Shown here: positions 63,558-64,000 of the stretch, one piece after another | Layout: every line of letters begins with the position of its first letter | Numbering within the stretch: position 1 is the stretch's first letter | Source: Promethearchaeota archaeon | Lineage (GTDB): Archaea; Asgardarchaeota; Lokiarchaeia; Sigynarchaeales; SOKP01 | NCBI GenBank assembly: GCA_013375495.1 | Contig: JABXKC010000017.1 | Span: 10,565 to 74,564 of the forward strand | DNA length: 64,000 nt | Reading direction: 5' to 3' | Position numbers and translations under genes: made by a program | The notes under the pieces: model-generated | The model's input: the letters and a program-made list of their open reading frames with translations, nothing else | What the model was told of the DNA's origin: nothing | The model's database searches: none

Positions 63558-63642
63558 GATTCAAATACGAATAATTCAGAGTTGAATTTTATTAGCAATG
63601 TATAAAAATAGATAAGAAAATAAAAAGATTAAATAAAAAAAA

Positions 63643-64000
63643 TCAGAATTCGTAGCCGCACTTTTTACAAACATGTTTCTTAGCATACATCGGGATATGG
63701 CCTACGTACGATAAGACTTTCGTTTTGTCTTCAATTTGCTTAATTGCGTTTCCAGTGGATCCACACATGGGACATGTAGTTCTTTCTTCGCTAGCGAAAC
63801 CACCCGTGCCCAGTTCTGGAGGCTTTAATTCCCCTAATTCGCTCTCAACTTCTTCTAAATGAGCGGTTTGAGCATTGATTAATTTTTCTTTGTTACCAAG
63901 CTGTTCGGTTAGTTCTTGGGCTTTTGTGTCTTTTTGGAGCAATAGGTTGTTCAATTCCATTAATTGACTATTTAGGGAAGTGTTCTCGTCTTGAGTTATT
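63643..64000 (-). CDS. coiled-coil protein with C-terminal zinc ribbon, 5'-truncated by the window
   Basis: The frame stays open to the edge, so the start lies outside (at least 118 residues visible). The visible N-terminal part is coiled coil (QELTEQLGNKEKLINAQTAH), and the C-terminus carries two CxxC pairs (CPMCGSTGNA and CKKCGYEF) about 35 residues apart, a classical zinc ribbon. Such proteins occur in archaea as nucleic-acid or protein adaptors. Partner unknown. Confidence 0.7.
   Translation of the reverse strand, partial: ITQDENTSLNSQLMELNNLLLQKDTKAQELTEQLGNKEKLINAQTAHLEEVESELGELKPPELGTGGFASEERTTCPMCGSTGNAIKQIEDKTKVLSYVGHIPMYAKKHVCKKCGYEF

Overview
The window looks like a chromosomal stretch of an Asgard archaeon, most likely of the Lokiarchaeota / Promethearchaeia type. 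The DNA is AT-rich. The genes are archaeal: an S13-S4-S11 ribosomal operon, a histone, PurS/PurQ/PurL as separate subunits, TrmB, PadR and ribbon-helix-helix regulators, DUF211, F420-related genes (CofC, FrhB-like) and an ADP-forming acyl-CoA synthetase alpha subunit. A Ras-like small GTPase sits beside them. Two electron-transfer genes carry in-frame UGA codons exactly where their families have cysteine, which points to selenocysteine. Selenocysteine decoding is, as I recall, known in archaea only from some methanogens and Lokiarchaeota. I see no tRNA or rRNA gene, CRISPR array, IS element or prophage.

Layout. 1-3.8 kb: an FAD-linked dehydrogenase (cut by the window edge), a two-CCG-domain Fe-S partner and an FGGY kinase. 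4-10 kb: hydrolase, MazG-like NTP pyrophosphatase, then purC and purSQL. 10-14.7 kb: two HAD phosphatases, a startless small ORF, an LRR protein, and a PadR regulator next to Hsp20. 15-22.2 kb: a large FG-GAP/multi-TM protein, a PadR-ABC transporter operon and a 54-aa RHH regulator with iterated sites upstream. 22.3-31 kb: cation exchanger, acyl-CoA dehydrogenase and enoyl-CoA hydratase, ferredoxin-type protein, ZIP transporter, a tandem-duplicated domain protein, a lone N6-adenine DNA methylase. 31-36 kb: NadE, unknown genes, S13-S4-S11. 36-40.3 kb: FrhB-like / MvhD / HdrA with five selenocysteine codons. 40.5-52.3 kb: SerRS, CofC, small GTPase, TrmB, histone, HIT hydrolase and small housekeeping genes, a methyltransferase. 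52.4-64 kb: GH2 glycosidase, ferredoxin, aminotransferase, acetyltransferase, NodB-like protein, hydroxyisobutyrate dehydrogenase-like protein, AcdA-like protein, and a tandem pair of GPH sugar transporters.

How the genes fit together. HdrA-MvhD-FrhB suggests a flavin-based electron bifurcation or confurcation module linked to F420. It agrees with CofC (F420 synthesis), the many Fe-S proteins, beta-oxidation genes and ADP-forming acyl-CoA synthetase, as in a fermentative or syntrophic anaerobe degrading organic acids and sugars. This physiology is inferred, not shown.

Main points for a second look: (1) three UGA codons in hdrA and two in mvhD, all at cysteine positions, with a folded candidate SECIS element after mvhD; (2) three genes (S4, the small GTPase, HIT) whose natural N-termini lie at AUC or AUU codons, each 6-7 nt behind a good Shine-Dalgarno sequence, suggesting real non-AUG initiation; (3) regulator genes with repeated candidate operators.
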